Below, piece by piece: positions 24,861-34,978 of a stretch of DNA of 64,000 bases (within the stretch, counting starts at the first letter, position 1; each line of letters opens with the position of its first letter). Source of the stretch: Dermatophilus congolensis. Lineage in GTDB: Bacteria > Actinomycetota > Actinomycetes > Actinomycetales > Dermatophilaceae. The stretch lies in assembly GCA_030538115.1 (NCBI GenBank), contig JAUNUP010000003.1, forward strand, positions 160,771-224,770. Reading direction: 5' to 3'. The position numbers were made by a program, and so were the translations under genes. Below the pieces are notes generated by a model that was not told the DNA's origin, made no database searches, and saw only the letters and a program-made list of their open reading frames with translations.

Positions 24861-26402
24861 TCAGTCAACGTAATTCAGCGCGATCATCATGCCTGCCTCC
24901 GCGTGGTAGATGTTGTGGCAGTGCACCATCCAGTCGCCGGCGTTGTCGGCGTCGAGGTCGAGGGCCACAGACTCCATCGGCGCCATGAGCAGCGTGTCTT
25001 TACGCAGCCCCGACGGCAGCGCGAACGTGTGACCATGAAGATGCAGCGGGTGGGTCATCATCGACATATTGACGGCCTCGATGCGCAGCCGCTGCCCGGC
25101 CTTCACGGTGAGGGGCGCGTTCTCACCGAAGGGTGCGCCGTTGATGCCCCAGCGGTACGGCTTCATCGATCCTTGCAGCTCAAGCTGCACCGTCGCGTCG
25201 GGCGACCGGACCGGCAACCTCGCGGAGGCCGCGGGCTGCAATTGCGACCCGATCAACACCTGACCGTCCAGTTCTGCAGGTGTGACGCCGACCCCGGGCG
25301 CGGCACCGGATCCGGCGCGCACCAGCGCCAGCCCCTGCCCGCCGCTCGTCTTACCGAACGGTTGAGCCACCAGCGGAAACGCTCCGTCGCCGAGCGTGAC
25401 CACGGCGTCGTAGCGCTCGCCCATACCGATGTAGAACGCCCCGACCTCCACGGGTTGCACGGGGAAGCCGTCGGAGTGGGTGACGGTCATCCGGTGACCG
25501 CCGAGCGCGACGGTGAAGATCGTGTCGGAGGCCGCGTTGATGATCCGCAGCCTCACGCGTTGCCCGGGCTTGGCTCGGAGAACGTCGGGGTCGCTCGGCG
25601 GCCTGCCGTTGACGAGGAACATCGGGTACGCGACATCACCCGCGTCACCCCATGGCGGCGTACCCATGCCGCCATGCGACCCGTGATCCATACCGCCCAT
25701 GCCACCCATCCCGTCCATGCCGCCGGAGGGCGCGGGGCCGCCGTCGGCGATGAGTTTGGCAAGCACGTCGTCGGGGGTCGTGCCGGTGCCGTCGATCCAG
25801 TCGTCGAGCACGACGATCCACTCGTGGTCGTATTTGCCCGGCTCGCGTGGGTCGTCGATGATCAACGGCGCGTATAGGCCTCGGTCGAGTTGCACACCGA
25901 CGTGGGGGTGGAAGAAGTAGGTGCCGGGGTCGGGGGCCGTGAACTCGTAGACGTATGTGGCGTCAGGCCGAACCGGGTCTTGCGTGAGGCCGGGCACGCC
26001 GTCGGCGGCGTTGCGGAGCCGGATACCGTGCCAGTGGATCGTCGTGTCGGCCGGGAGTCGGTTGTCGATGGTGACGCGCAGCAGGTCGCCCGCCTTGGCG
26101 CGAACGACGGGCCCCGGCACCGCGTCACCGTAGGCCCACGTCGACACCTTCCTACCGCCCAGGTCGAGGGAGACCGGCTTGGCCGTCAGCGACGTCTCGA
26201 CGACCCGCTGGCCGGAGGTCGGCGCGAGGGGCGTAGGAGGTCCGAAGGTGCGCGGTTCCGCGGCGACCGGCCCGGAGGTCGAAGCGCAGGCTGTCAGCGA
26301 GGCCGCTGTGGCGAGGCCGAATCCTCCGAGGAGCACCTGTCGCCGGGTCACATTCCCGACGACACGGCCCCGTCCTCCAGCGACCATGTCACCCGACGTC
26401 AT
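24861..26402 (-). CDS. Multicopper oxidase, Tat-exported
   Basis: Three-domain laccase-like oxidase of 513 residues, likely oxidising Cu(I) or phenolics outside the cytoplasm. A twin-arginine signal (TRRQVLLGGFGLATAASLTA) ends at a Cys, so it may be a Tat lipoprotein. Copper ligands: HWHG, FFHPHVG, HPLHLHGH and the type-1 cluster HCHNIYHAEAGMM near the C-terminus. A Met/His-rich loop (GGMDGMGGMGGMDHGSHGGM) probably binds extra copper. The ATG at 26402 follows GAGGTGG. It is divergent from a response-regulator gene and followed by a Met/His-tailed membrane protein. Confidence 0.93.
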   Translation of the reverse strand: MTSGDMVAGGRGRVVGNVTRRQVLLGGFGLATAASLTACASTSGPVAAEPRTFGPPTPLAPTSGQRVVETSLTAKPVSLDLGGRKVSTWAYGDAVPGPVVRAKAGDLLRVTIDNRLPADTTIHWHGIRLRNAADGVPGLTQDPVRPDATYVYEFTAPDPGTYFFHPHVGVQLDRGLYAPLIIDDPREPGKYDHEWIVVLDDWIDGTGTTPDDVLAKLIADGGPAPSGGMDGMGGMGGMDHGSHGGMGTPPWGDAGDVAYPMFLVNGRPPSDPDVLRAKPGQRVRLRIINAASDTIFTVALGGHRMTVTHSDGFPVQPVEVGAFYIGMGERYDAVVTLGDGAFPLVAQPFGKTSGGQGLALVRAGSGAAPGVGVTPAELDGQVLIGSQLQPAASARLPVRSPDATVQLELQGSMKPYRWGINGAPFGENAPLTVKAGQRLRIEAVNMSMMTHPLHLHGHTFALPSGLRKDTLLMAPMESVALDLDADNAGDWMVHCHNIYHAEAGMMIALNYVD

Positions 26403-26557
26403 CGATGATCCACCTCTCACTGAGCGCTGCATCCCAGCAGCCTGCGCCCCACACATGGTCGCGAGACGACGGTCCTGTTGAGGTTTGACGAAGACCGCGT
26501 CGAGGCCTGTTGTGACCGGTCGTGGCTGCCCGATGGTTCGGCCGCCACACTGGACCG

Positions 26558-27277
26558 GTGAGCGAACTCGAATCCCCGCACCTGGGCACGGTGCTCATCG
26601 TCGAAGACGAACGCACCCTGGCCGGGATGGTCGCGGCTTACCTCTCCCGGGCCGGATTCGACACGGAGGTCGTGCACACCGGCCCCGAAGCCGTTGCAGC
26701 TGTGCGCGCCTGCGCACCCGACGTGGTGATCCTCGACCTCGGCCTGCCCGGCATGGACGGCATCGAGGTGTGCCGGCAGATCCGCACCTTTTCCGACTGC
26801 TACGTCATCATCACGACCGCGCGGAAAGACGAAGTCGACACCCTGATCGGCCTCTCCGTCGGAGCCGACGACTACGTGACCAAGCCGTTCAGCGTGCGCG
26901 AGCTGACCGCCCGCGTCCAGACGGTGCTGCGCCGCCCCCGCACAACCGGCGCCGCACGCGCTCCCGAGCCGCCTGCTTCGTGGAAGTTCGGCGACCTGCG
27001 CGTCGACCCGGTCGGTCACGAGGTGCATCTCGGCGGCGCGCCCGTCGCTCTGACCCCGACCGAGCGAGACCTGATCATGACCCTCGCCTCACGACCGGCG
27101 ATGGCGTTCTCGCGACAGCAGCTCATCGACGAGGTCTGGGGAGGCGGTTGGGTGGGCGACGAACACCTCGTCGACGTGCACATCGCCCACCTGCGTCGCA
27201 AGCTTGGCGACACCCCCGAGGCGGCTCGCTACGTCACCACCGTGCGCGGAGTCGGCTACCGGATGGGCAAGGGATGA
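26558..27277 (+). CDS. OmpR-family response regulator (copper block)
   Basis: Regulator of 239 residues: receiver (VEDERTLAG, phospho-acceptor Asp in VVILDLGLPGMDG, switch Lys in YVTKPFS) and winged-helix domain (LTPTERDLIMTLASRP, VTTVRGVGYRMGKG). The GTG at 26558 has no ribosome site and may be leaderless. Its stop overlaps the kinase ATG by 4 bp. From its location between the oxidase and the CopB ATPase it probably controls this block. No CCTTCAGNNTCGGTTCA site is near, so it is distinct from the system at 7494. Confidence 0.92.
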   Translation: MSELESPHLGTVLIVEDERTLAGMVAAYLSRAGFDTEVVHTGPEAVAAVRACAPDVVILDLGLPGMDGIEVCRQIRTFSDCYVIITTARKDEVDTLIGLSVGADDYVTKPFSVRELTARVQTVLRRPRTTGAARAPEPPASWKFGDLRVDPVGHEVHLGGAPVALTPTERDLIMTLASRPAMAFSRQQLIDEVWGGGWVGDEHLVDVHIAHLRRKLGDTPEAARYVTTVRGVGYRMGKG

Positions 27278-28410
27278 GTCGCGACGACACGCGCCAAGCC
27301 TCACCACGCGGGTTGGCGTCGCGGCTCTTCGCCGCGCAGACGATCGTCATGCTGGCGGGAGCAGTGACGGCGGGTCTCGTCGCGACGATCGTGGGGCCCA
27401 CGCTCTTCCGCGAGCATCTGCTCCAGGCCGGCCAGCGGCCGAACTCCCCGGAGATGCTGCACATCGAGATGGCGTACCGCGACGCCTCGCTCATCTCTCT
27501 GGGGCTGGGGCTGCTCATCTCGGTACTGGCGGCGACGGCGGTCACGTGGTTCGTCACCCGACGCCTCCGCACTCCCCTGGCGCAGCTCACCAGCGCCGCT
27601 CGCGAACTGTCGCGCGGGCACTACTCCGCGCGGGTACCGGATGTCGGCTCCGGCACCGAACTCGACACGCTCGCAGGCGCATTCAACGTGATGGCCGCGC
27701 GGATGGACGACATCGAAGGCACCCGGAGACGCATGCTCGCCGACCTGGCCCACGAACTGCGCACCCCGATCGCCACACTCACCGCCTATCACGACGGACT
27801 GCACGACGGCATCGCCGTGCTGGGCCCGGAATCCCAGACGGCCCTGTCCGAGCAGACCCACCGGCTGGCCCGGCTCGCCGACGACATCGACGAGGTCTCC
27901 TCCGCGGAGGAGGGCAGGCTGAGCCTCGACATCCGTCCCGAACCGCTGGACGACCTGTTCACCACCACCGGCGAGGCCTTGCGAGAGCGGTACCGCGAGC
28001 AGGAGGTGGCCCTCGTCGTGGATACGGCGAGCGCGCAGGGCCTGACCCTGGAGGTCGATCGGCAGCGCATCGCACAGGTGCTGACCAACCTGCTCACCAA
28101 CGCGCTGCGTCACACACCCGGCGGTGGCGCGGTCACGGTGTCGGCGAGGCGGGCGGGCGACGAGGTCGAGGTGATAGTGCATGACACCGGCGACGGCATC
28201 GGCCCCGACCAGCTACCCCACGTGTTCGAGCGGTTCTACCGAGGCGACCCCGCCCGCAGCCGTGGCCGTTCGGGCTCCGGCATCGGCCTGACGATCAGCA
28301 AGGCCATCGTCGACGCCCACAGCGGAGCCATCCGCGCGGAGAGCCCCGGCCCCGGGCACGGCTCCACCTTCGTGGTCACCCTGCCCGCGGCGGCGGGGCA
28401 CCCGGGTTGA
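27274..28410 (+). CDS. Sensor histidine kinase (copper block)
   Basis: Kinase of 378 residues. Membrane segments lie near 20-40 and 65-85 with a short extracytoplasmic loop of only about 25 residues, then HAMP, HisKA (LADLAHELRTPIATL) and HATPase (LTNLLTNALRHTPGG, DTGDGIG, SGSGIGLTISKAIV). The short sensor loop, without an obvious Met/His cluster, argues against direct copper binding there. It overlaps the regulator gene and ends 31 bp before the convergent ATPase gene. Confidence 0.92.
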   Translation: MSRDDTRQASPRGLASRLFAAQTIVMLAGAVTAGLVATIVGPTLFREHLLQAGQRPNSPEMLHIEMAYRDASLISLGLGLLISVLAATAVTWFVTRRLRTPLAQLTSAARELSRGHYSARVPDVGSGTELDTLAGAFNVMAARMDDIEGTRRRMLADLAHELRTPIATLTAYHDGLHDGIAVLGPESQTALSEQTHRLARLADDIDEVSSAEEGRLSLDIRPEPLDDLFTTTGEALRERYREQEVALVVDTASAQGLTLEVDRQRIAQVLTNLLTNALRHTPGGGAVTVSARRAGDEVEVIVHDTGDGIGPDQLPHVFERFYRGDPARSRGRSGSGIGLTISKAIVDAHSGAIRAESPGPGHGSTFVVTLPAAAGHPG

Positions 28411-28440
28411 CGGGTCAGGGCTCCGACCCACCGGCCGATC

Positions 28441-30639
28441 TCACGCGTCGCGGCCGAGGATTCGCGCGGAGCTGGACTCCGGGCGGAGGTCGAGGCGGCG
28501 CAGGAGCTGGGCGTTGAGCGCGACAACGACGGTCGAGAGCGACATGAGGATCGCGCCGACACTCATCGGCAGGACGAACCCGATCGGAGCAAGTACGCCT
28601 GCGGCCAGCGGAACCGAGATGAGGTTGTATCCGCCCGCCCACCAGAGGTTTTGCGTCATCTTGCGGTAGGTGGCCCGCGAGAGGTCGATCACCGACAGCA
28701 CCGACCTCGGGTCGGAAGACGCGAGGATCACGCCCGCGGAGCCGATCGCCACGTCGGTGCCCGCGCCAATCGCGATACCGACATCGGCCTGGGCAAGGGC
28801 GGGAGCGTCGTTGACACCGTCGCCGACCATGGCGACCTTGCGCCCCTCCTGCTGCAGCTCGGCCACCTTGCTCGCCTTGTCTTCGGGACGCACGCCCGCA
28901 AACACCCGGTCGATGCCCAGCTCCCCGGCGACAGTCTCGGCCACGGCCTGCGCGTCTCCGGTGATCATGACGACCTCGACACCGAGGGCGTGCAGCGCAT
29001 CGACGGCCTCGCGCGATTCGGGTCGGACCTCGTCGGCCAGCCGTAGCGCTCCGATCACCTCACCGTCGGCGAGCACGTGGAGGATGATCGCGCCCTCCTG
29101 CCGCCAGGTGTCGGCTACGGCGAGCTCGTCGGCTCCGTGCTGTTCGAGCAGGCTGGGGCCGCCGACCTCGACGACCCGCCCGTCGACCGTCGCCTTCACA
29201 CCGACGGCCGGGGAGGAGGAAAAGTCCCGGGCACGAGCGATGACGAGTTCGCGCGTACGCGCGGCGCCGACGATCGCCTTGGCCAGCGGGTGCTCGCTGT
29301 CGGCCTCCGCAGCGGCGGCGAGCGACAGCACCGACTCCTCGTCGTGGCCGGAGACGGGCTCGACACCGGTGACGGTCGGCTCGCCCTTGGTGAGCGTGCC
29401 GGTCTTGTCGAACAGAATGGCGTCGACGGTGCGCATCGACTCCAGCGCGAGGCGGTCTTTCACGAGAACGCCACCGCGAGCGGCGCGCTCGGTCGCGATC
29501 GAGACGACGAGCGGGATCGCGAGGCCCAACGCGTGGGGGCAGGCGATGACGAGCACGGTGATCGTGCGCACGACGGCCTGGTCGGGCATCCCGAACACCG
29601 ACCATGCGATCGCCGTGATGATCGCGGCGGTGAGCGCGAACCAGAAGAGCCAGGCGGCGGCCTTGTCGGCGATGCGTTGGGCGCGGGAGGACGACGCCTG
29701 CGCATCCGCGACGAGCTTCTGGATGCCGGCGAGCGTCGTGTCGTCGCCCGTGGCTGTGACCTCGACGCGCAGGCCGGAGTCGGTCGCGATCGTGCCCGCG
29801 ACCACCGAGTCGCCGGTGCTGCGACGCACGGCCTTCGATTCACCGGTCACCATCGACTCGTCCATGTGCGCGGAACCATCGACGATGCGACCGTCCGCCG
29901 GCACCGACGATCCGGGGCGAACCACCACGATGTCCCCGAGCTGCAGTTCGCCAGGGGTGACCTTCACGACGTCGTCGCCGACGACCTTCTCGGCCTCGTC
30001 CGGCAGCAGCGCCGCGAGGGAGTCGAGCGCCGAACTCGTCTGGGCCAGCGACCGCATCTCGATCCAGTGCCCCAGCAGCATGATCACGACGAGGAGGGCC
30101 AGCTCCCACCAGAAGTTCAACGAGTGGTGCAGCAGCCCCGCGCTCGCGCCCCAGGACGCGAGGAACGCCACTGTGATCGCAAGACCGATGAGCAGCATCA
30201 TCCCGGGCTGTCGGCTCCGGATCTCCGCCACCGCACCGGTGAGGAAGGGCTGCCCGCCCCAGAGGTACATGACTGTGCCGAGCAGCGGCGACACCCACGG
30301 GACCCAGCCCGCACTGGGCAGTTCGTACCCGATGAGTGAGGCGAACATGCCGTTGAACCCGATGACCGGCACCGCGAACACGAGCATGATCCAGAACAGC
30401 CGCCGGAACTGCCCGACGTGATCGCCGTGATCACCGTGGCCACCGTGGCCGCTGTGGCCGCTGTGGTCGCCGTGCCCACTGTGACCAGCGGGATCGTGAG
30501 CAGTCATGTCATTGACGCGGCTCGCTGACGCGCCGTGTCCGGCATGGTCGCGGTGCTTCGTGTGCTCATCGTGACGGGCGTGGCTATCGCGATCCGGCTG
30601 AACGGTTTCGTCGCTTCGGGCGGGGTGCTTGTGCTTCAC
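28441..30639 (-). CDS. Copper-type P1B ATPase (CopB-like)
   Basis: Heavy-metal ATPase of 732 residues. Residues 1-76 are a His-rich tail (repeated GHGDHSGH-type units) replacing the usual CxxC domains, and the transmembrane motif is ACPHALG (CPH) rather than CPC, both marks of CopB-type (P1B-3) pumps. Also present: phosphorylation site DKTGTLTKG, TGES, HP in SEHPLAK, and GDGVNDAPALAQAD. It exports Cu (or Ag) from the cytoplasm. A CsoR-type operator lies 38 bp upstream of the ATG, giving copper-derepressed control; no csoR gene is in the window. Confidence 0.95.
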   Translation of the reverse strand: MKHKHPARSDETVQPDRDSHARHDEHTKHRDHAGHGASASRVNDMTAHDPAGHSGHGDHSGHSGHGGHGDHGDHVGQFRRLFWIMLVFAVPVIGFNGMFASLIGYELPSAGWVPWVSPLLGTVMYLWGGQPFLTGAVAEIRSRQPGMMLLIGLAITVAFLASWGASAGLLHHSLNFWWELALLVVIMLLGHWIEMRSLAQTSSALDSLAALLPDEAEKVVGDDVVKVTPGELQLGDIVVVRPGSSVPADGRIVDGSAHMDESMVTGESKAVRRSTGDSVVAGTIATDSGLRVEVTATGDDTTLAGIQKLVADAQASSSRAQRIADKAAAWLFWFALTAAIITAIAWSVFGMPDQAVVRTITVLVIACPHALGLAIPLVVSIATERAARGGVLVKDRLALESMRTVDAILFDKTGTLTKGEPTVTGVEPVSGHDEESVLSLAAAAEADSEHPLAKAIVGAARTRELVIARARDFSSSPAVGVKATVDGRVVEVGGPSLLEQHGADELAVADTWRQEGAIILHVLADGEVIGALRLADEVRPESREAVDALHALGVEVVMITGDAQAVAETVAGELGIDRVFAGVRPEDKASKVAELQQEGRKVAMVGDGVNDAPALAQADVGIAIGAGTDVAIGSAGVILASSDPRSVLSVIDLSRATYRKMTQNLWWAGGYNLISVPLAAGVLAPIGFVLPMSVGAILMSLSTVVVALNAQLLRRLDLRPESSSARILGRDA

Positions 30640-30676
30640 GGTGCTCGATCTCCTTCGCTATCAACCACGTGAACAA

Positions 30677-30693
30677 ATACCCCATGGGGGTAT
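30677..30693. promoter_or_regulatory. CsoR-type operator of the copper ATPase
   Basis: ATACCCC-ATG-GGGGTAT, perfect 7-bp arms. CsoR-family repressors bind G-tract inverted repeats of this form. The rest of the 205-bp gap (30640-30844) shows nothing else. A sister site is at 52378. Confidence 0.75.
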
Positions 30694-30844
30694 ATTCCGA
30701 GGGGGCTGTGCGGAGCCGCGTCTCGTACCGCGGCTACAGGTAGCTGGCGTCGCAAGACGACAGCCGGAGGTGAAATCCGCGGTTCACAGCACCGGCACGA
30801 TGCCGCGCCCCCAGCTCCCATCCCGGCGCGCGGGCCCGGATGGG

Positions 30845-32692
30845 TCACCCCTGCGCCAGCACCTCGAGAACTGCCTCGCCGTAGCGTTCGAGCTTCGCGG
30901 CTCCGATACCGCTGATGCTGCCCAGCGCCTCCAGGGAGGTCGGCGCTGCCGTTGCCATGGCCCGCAGCGTGGCGTCGTGGAAGACGACGTAGGCCGGCAC
31001 GCCTTGCTCCTTGGCCGTCGTGCCGCGCCAGGCGCGCAGGCGTTCGAACGTCTCGGTCGCCTCCGGTGACAGGTCGGCCGCTGCGACCTTGGCCTTCGCC
31101 GCCTTGGGCGCACGGCCCTGCACCGGGTGCTGCTCGCGGCGGAGCATGAGTTGCCGCTCGCCGCGCAGCACGTCGCCGCTCGCCTCCGTGAGACCGAGGG
31201 TGCCGTACTCGCCTTGCACGCTCAGCAGTCCTGCAGCGAGCAGCTGCCGCACGACGCCGCGCCAGCCCGCGTCGGTGAGTTCGGTGCCGATACCGAAGGT
31301 CGTGAGGTCGGTGTGGCCGAGCGCTTCGACCCGCTCGGTGCGCTTACCGAGCAGGATGTCGACGAGATGCCCTGCGCCGTACCGCTGCCCGCGCCGGTCG
31401 AGGCGCACCACCGTGGAGAGAAGTTTCTGGGCCGGGATCGTGCCGTCCCACGACTCCGGCGGAGTCAGGCACGTGTCGCAGTTGCCGCACGCGCCCGTGC
31501 CCTGCTGGCCGAAATAGGCGAGCAGTTGCACCCGGCGGCACGTCACCGTTTCGCAGAGGGCGAGCATGGCGTCGAGGTGCCCCTGTTGACGGCGGCGGTG
31601 GGCGAGGTCGCCTTCACCGGAGTCGATCATGCGCCGCAGCTGCACCACGTCGGCGAGGCCGTACGTCATCCAGGCCGTCGAGGGCAGCCCGTCGCGGCCC
31701 GCGCGGCCCGTCTCTTGGTAGTACCCCTCCACCGATTTCGGCAGGTCGAGGTGGGCGACGAACCGCACGTCGGGCTTGTCGATGCCCATGCCGAACGCGA
31801 TGGTCGCGACCATGACCAGGCCCTCTTCGCGCAGAAACCGGGCTTGGTGCCGGGCGCGCGTCGCACCGTCGAGACCCGCGTGGTACGGCAGCGCAGCGAT
31901 GCCCTGCGAGGTGAGGAACTCGGCCGTCTTCTCGACGCTCGCCCGGCTGAGGCAGTAGACGATGCCGGAGTCGCCCGCGTGCTCCTCGCGCAGAAACCGC
32001 AACAGCTGCGCCCGCGGGTTGTTCTTGGGCACGATCCGGTACTGGATGTTGGGCCGGTCGAAGTCAGCGACGAAATGCGTTGCGTCGACCAGCGAGAGGC
32101 GCTGCGCGATCTCCCGATGCGTCTCGCGGGTGGCGGTGGCGGTGAGGGCGATGCGTGGCACCTCGGGCCAGCGCTCGTGCAGCATCGAAAGCTGCAGGTA
32201 GTCGGGGCGAAAGTCGTGCCCCCACTGCGACACACAGTGCGCTTCGTCGATCGCGAACAGGGCAATGCGCCCGGAGTCGAGCAGCCGCAGCGTCGCTTCG
32301 CCGCGCAACCGCTCCGGGGCCAGGTAGAGCAGGTCGAGTTCGCCTGCGACAAAGGCGCGCTCGGTCTCTTGGCGCTCGTGCGGCAGTTGGGTGGAGTTGA
32401 GAAACCCCGCCTGCACGCCGAGGGCCTCGAGCGCCGCAACCTGGTCGGCCATCAGCGCAATCAGCGGCGAGACCACGATGCCCGTGCCCTCGCGCACCAG
32501 CGAAGGCACCTGGTAACACAGCGACTTTCCGCCTCCGGTGGGCATGAGCACGAGAGCGTCGCCGCCCCGGATCACCGTGTCGATGATCCGCGCCTGGTCG
32601 CCCCGAAAGGCCTCGTACCCCCACACCTGCCGGAGCACGTCGGTGGCCCGCGTGTCGCAGGCGTCGACTGCGGGTACCGAGGCGGGGTTCAT
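30845..32692 (-). CDS. recQ: ATP-dependent DNA helicase RecQ
   Basis: RecQ helicase of 615 residues, acting in recombination repair. Walker [11 protein letters not shown], Walker B IDEAHC, motif [12 protein letters not shown], a zinc-binding Cys set ([11 protein letters not shown] with CGNCDTC near 375-400), the winged-helix region and a C-terminal HRDC domain. Length matches the family. The start at 32692 follows GGGAGG; longer starts have no site. It is divergent from the 245-residue family protein at 32917. Confidence 0.95.
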   Translation of the reverse strand: MNPASVPAVDACDTRATDVLRQVWGYEAFRGDQARIIDTVIRGGDALVLMPTGGGKSLCYQVPSLVREGTGIVVSPLIALMADQVAALEALGVQAGFLNSTQLPHERQETERAFVAGELDLLYLAPERLRGEATLRLLDSGRIALFAIDEAHCVSQWGHDFRPDYLQLSMLHERWPEVPRIALTATATRETHREIAQRLSLVDATHFVADFDRPNIQYRIVPKNNPRAQLLRFLREEHAGDSGIVYCLSRASVEKTAEFLTSQGIAALPYHAGLDGATRARHQARFLREEGLVMVATIAFGMGIDKPDVRFVAHLDLPKSVEGYYQETGRAGRDGLPSTAWMTYGLADVVQLRRMIDSGEGDLAHRRRQQGHLDAMLALCETVTCRRVQLLAYFGQQGTGACGNCDTCLTPPESWDGTIPAQKLLSTVVRLDRRGQRYGAGHLVDILLGKRTERVEALGHTDLTTFGIGTELTDAGWRGVVRQLLAAGLLSVQGEYGTLGLTEASGDVLRGERQLMLRREQHPVQGRAPKAAKAKVAAADLSPEATETFERLRAWRGTTAKEQGVPAYVVFHDATLRAMATAAPTSLEALGSISGIGAAKLERYGEAVLEVLAQG

Positions 32693-32916
32693 GCCTCCCA
32701 CCCTAGGGCTGCGGCAAGATCGGCTCCCTCGCCCGGGCTCCGTCCTGGGGATAACCTCGGCCACGGTCACCCCCCTCCGCCCCTGGTCTGCGAGGCCATC
32801 GGGGATTACGTTCTCGTCTCGAGGTGCGCGCTGAGGCAGTCTCCCTCAGGCTCAGCTCTATCGGGTCGAATCGATACGGGAGCCGGTATGTTTCGAAACG
32901 AGCGGAGGTGACGGCC

Positions 32917-33654
32917 GTGGATCCACTGGAGAGCGCAAGGCAGCAGGGCTATGCAGACCTGCCCGTCTCGCAGTCAGCGTGGGTCTTCTGTGTCTCCCGC
33001 ATGGTCGACCTCGACCCGACGTACCGGCCGACGCTCGAGGTGCTCGCAGCCACCTCTGAGCTTGCGACGAGCCGGGGCTTTCCGAACGGTCCGATGGCCT
33101 ATTACGAGCAAGTCGACGAGACGATCGTGCGCGGCAAGTACGTGGCGCGCGAGCTGCGTTTCAAGCGCGACGGTACGACGCTCTCGACCGTGTTTCTCGG
33201 GATCGGTGACGCCGGGTTCGCCTCTGTGACCGCGACCCGGCACGACAATGTCGACGACGTCATCCGCGACACGCCCTTGCCTGCGCACGTGCTGCAGAGC
33301 GACGTGGAGGGCTACCTCATCGACGCGCTCATGTGGGCGCACGTCTACGCGAAGGTCATCGGCTACGAAGGGCTCATCGAGGTGGAGGTGTCGATCTCCG
33401 ACGAGGTGCCCGGCCACCCGCTCACCCTGTGCCGGGTCGACCCCGAAGCGGGCAGCGTCGACCTCGACAACGCCTACCGCGCACCGTTCCCGCCCATGCG
33501 TGTGTCCTCGTGGACCCACGAAGACTCGGTCACCGTGCATGCCCGCATCGCCGAAACCGCGCAGGAGATCGGGCGGGCATTCGGCAGCTACGGCTCCCAG
33601 TACATCGACCCGCCCGACCCGGAGCGCCCCTCCGACTTCTACCCGGAGCTGTGA
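32917..33654 (+). CDS. Unknown protein, twin family copy 1
   Basis: Soluble protein of 245 residues with no family I recognise. It is a paralogue of the equally long protein at 36144: shared runs include ESAR-QGYADLPV, FPNGP, HVLQSDVEGYLID and SISDEVPGHPLTLCRVDP, and both end DPERP-DFYP. The mix of aromatic and acidic residues suggests a globular alpha/beta fold. The GTG start follows GGAGGTG. It is divergent from recQ; a MarR gene follows 55 bp downstream and may be cotranscribed, although it has its own operator. Confidence 0.75.
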   Translation: MDPLESARQQGYADLPVSQSAWVFCVSRMVDLDPTYRPTLEVLAATSELATSRGFPNGPMAYYEQVDETIVRGKYVARELRFKRDGTTLSTVFLGIGDAGFASVTATRHDNVDDVIRDTPLPAHVLQSDVEGYLIDALMWAHVYAKVIGYEGLIEVEVSISDEVPGHPLTLCRVDPEAGSVDLDNAYRAPFPPMRVSSWTHEDSVTVHARIAETAQEIGRAFGSYGSQYIDPPDPERPSDFYPEL

Positions 33655-33675
33655 CGCGAGCAGTGCCACCGCTAA

Positions 33676-33694
33676 TTTGAAGGGAACCTTCAAA
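33676..33694. promoter_or_regulatory. MarR-type operator (TGAAGG type), copy 1
   Basis: TTTGAAGG-GAA-CCTTCAAA, perfect 8-bp arms, 15 bp before the MarR ATG, so probably autoregulatory. The core TGAAGG-N3-CCTTCA recurs at 59519-59537 before the hemerythrin fusion gene. Confidence 0.75.
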
Positions 33695-33708
33695 CTAGGG
33701 TGCTGTCC

Positions 33709-34140
33709 ATGGGTGATCGCGAATCGACTGATGCGAACACCATCGCGCTGCTCGGCCAGGCGTACAGCCTGCTCGGATTTCAGATCGTCGACGGAGTCGT
33801 GGGCGCCGGGTATCCGCAGAATCCCAAGCACTCTGCGGTCTTCGCACAGATCGGCCCCACGGGTGCGCGGGTGACTGACCTCGCTCGCGGCGCGGGCATG
33901 ACATCGCAGGCCATGGGCGAGATCGTCGACGAGCTGGTCGAACTCGGCTACGTGATCCGAGAGCCCGACCCATCAGACCGGAGGGCGAAGATCGTGCGGC
34001 TCACCCCGCTGGGGCGCAAGAGCATCGCGGCCGGAGCAGCGACGATCACCGCCATCGAGGGCCGCCTCGACGACCTGCTCGGAGCCGACGGGCACGCCAC
34101 CCTCCGAAGCCTGCTCACCACGATCCTGGCCGCGAAGTAG
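33709..34140 (+). CDS. MarR-family transcriptional regulator
   Basis: MarR protein of 143 residues. The recognition region (VTDLARGAGMTSQAMGEIVD, about 55-74) is followed by the wing with PDPSDRRAKIVRLT. The ATG at 33709 is chosen; a GTG at 33700 is in frame. An 8-bp-arm palindrome lies immediately upstream. A remnant of a closely related gene (from its Met69 onward) sits at 59545, beside an almost identical palindrome. The ligand and physiological targets are unknown. Confidence 0.9.
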   Translation: MGDRESTDANTIALLGQAYSLLGFQIVDGVVGAGYPQNPKHSAVFAQIGPTGARVTDLARGAGMTSQAMGEIVDELVELGYVIREPDPSDRRAKIVRLTPLGRKSIAAGAATITAIEGRLDDLLGADGHATLRSLLTTILAAK

Positions 34141-34244
34141 CCGCGGGCGACCTTGACCGCCACGCGAGCCTGGCTGCCCGGTGGCGGAGGCGACGGCGCC
34201 GCGCACAGTGGCGGCCTTGACCCCGTCGCCCCCGCGCGGGCGCG

Positions 34245-34868
34245 TCAGTACGACACCGCCGCCGCCCTTCTGAGGTACTCCTCGCTGGTCAGTTGGCGAA
34301 GCAGAAAGTCGGCCACGTCGGCGCGGGCAATCTTCATCCGAGAGGTGCGGTCGTCGCCGGAGAAGCCGTGGCGGTATTCGCCGGTGCGCGGGCCGTCGGT
34401 GAAGGCACCGGGCCGGATGATGGTCCAGTCGAGGTCGCAGGCGCGCACGAGCTGCTCCTGGCGTTGGTGATCGCGGTAGGCATCGCGGAGGAACGCTCCG
34501 AACATCAGGTACTTCCAGAAGAAGTCGAGATTGCCGCGGCTGTCGCCGGCGCCGAGGGTCGACTGGCAGATGAGTCGCCGCACGCCGGCCTGTTGCATCG
34601 CCTCGATGACGGTTCTCGTCCCGGCTTCGCGGATGCCTCCCTTGCGGCCCGCGCCAAGCGCGACGAGCACGGCATCACGACCGGTCACGGCGTCGAGGGC
34701 CACGGCAGGGTCGGTGGCGTCGCCCTCGACCACTTGAAGCTGAGGGTGCGAGCGCGTGATGTTGGCGCGGTTGCGCGTGACGGCGGTGACGTGATGACCG
34801 GCGGCGAGGGCCTGGTCGACGGCATGACGGCCCACGCTTCCGCTGGCTCCGAAGATGGTGATCTGCAT
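34245..34868 (-). CDS. NAD(P)H-binding SDR-like oxidoreductase
   Basis: Atypical short-chain dehydrogenase/NmrA-like protein of 207 residues: N-terminal ITIFGASGSVGRHAVDQALA (GASGxxG nucleotide loop), DAVLVALGAG, CQSTLGAGDS and the late TIIRPGAFTDGP. It could act as a flavin/quinone reductase or redox sensor; the substrate is unknown. The start at 34868 follows GGGAGAAA. The AraC gene lies 110 bp upstream on the same strand and probably regulates it. Confidence 0.85.
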   Translation of the reverse strand: MQITIFGASGSVGRHAVDQALAAGHHVTAVTRNRANITRSHPQLQVVEGDATDPAVALDAVTGRDAVLVALGAGRKGGIREAGTRTVIEAMQQAGVRRLICQSTLGAGDSRGNLDFFWKYLMFGAFLRDAYRDHQRQEQLVRACDLDWTIIRPGAFTDGPRTGEYRHGFSGDDRTSRMKIARADVADFLLRQLTSEEYLRRAAAVSY

Positions 34869-34978
34869 GGTTTTCTCCCTGGTCGTAGTGCGTACACCCC
34901 TATCCAGCCAGGGCGCGGTCACAGGAAGAAGGGCTCAGACGCTCGGGCGCATGTCAGGGCGTCCAGCCCCGTGTGCGG

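Noticed and set aside
26403..26557. CCTTCAGNNTCGGTTCA-type site for the copper-block regulator
   Set aside because: No TTCA-N7-TTCA repeat is present in this divergent promoter, so the motif belongs to the 7494 regulator only.
30845..32692. RecQ as part of a defence island
   Set aside because: The protein has the full housekeeping RecQ layout including HRDC, and its neighbours are not defence genes.
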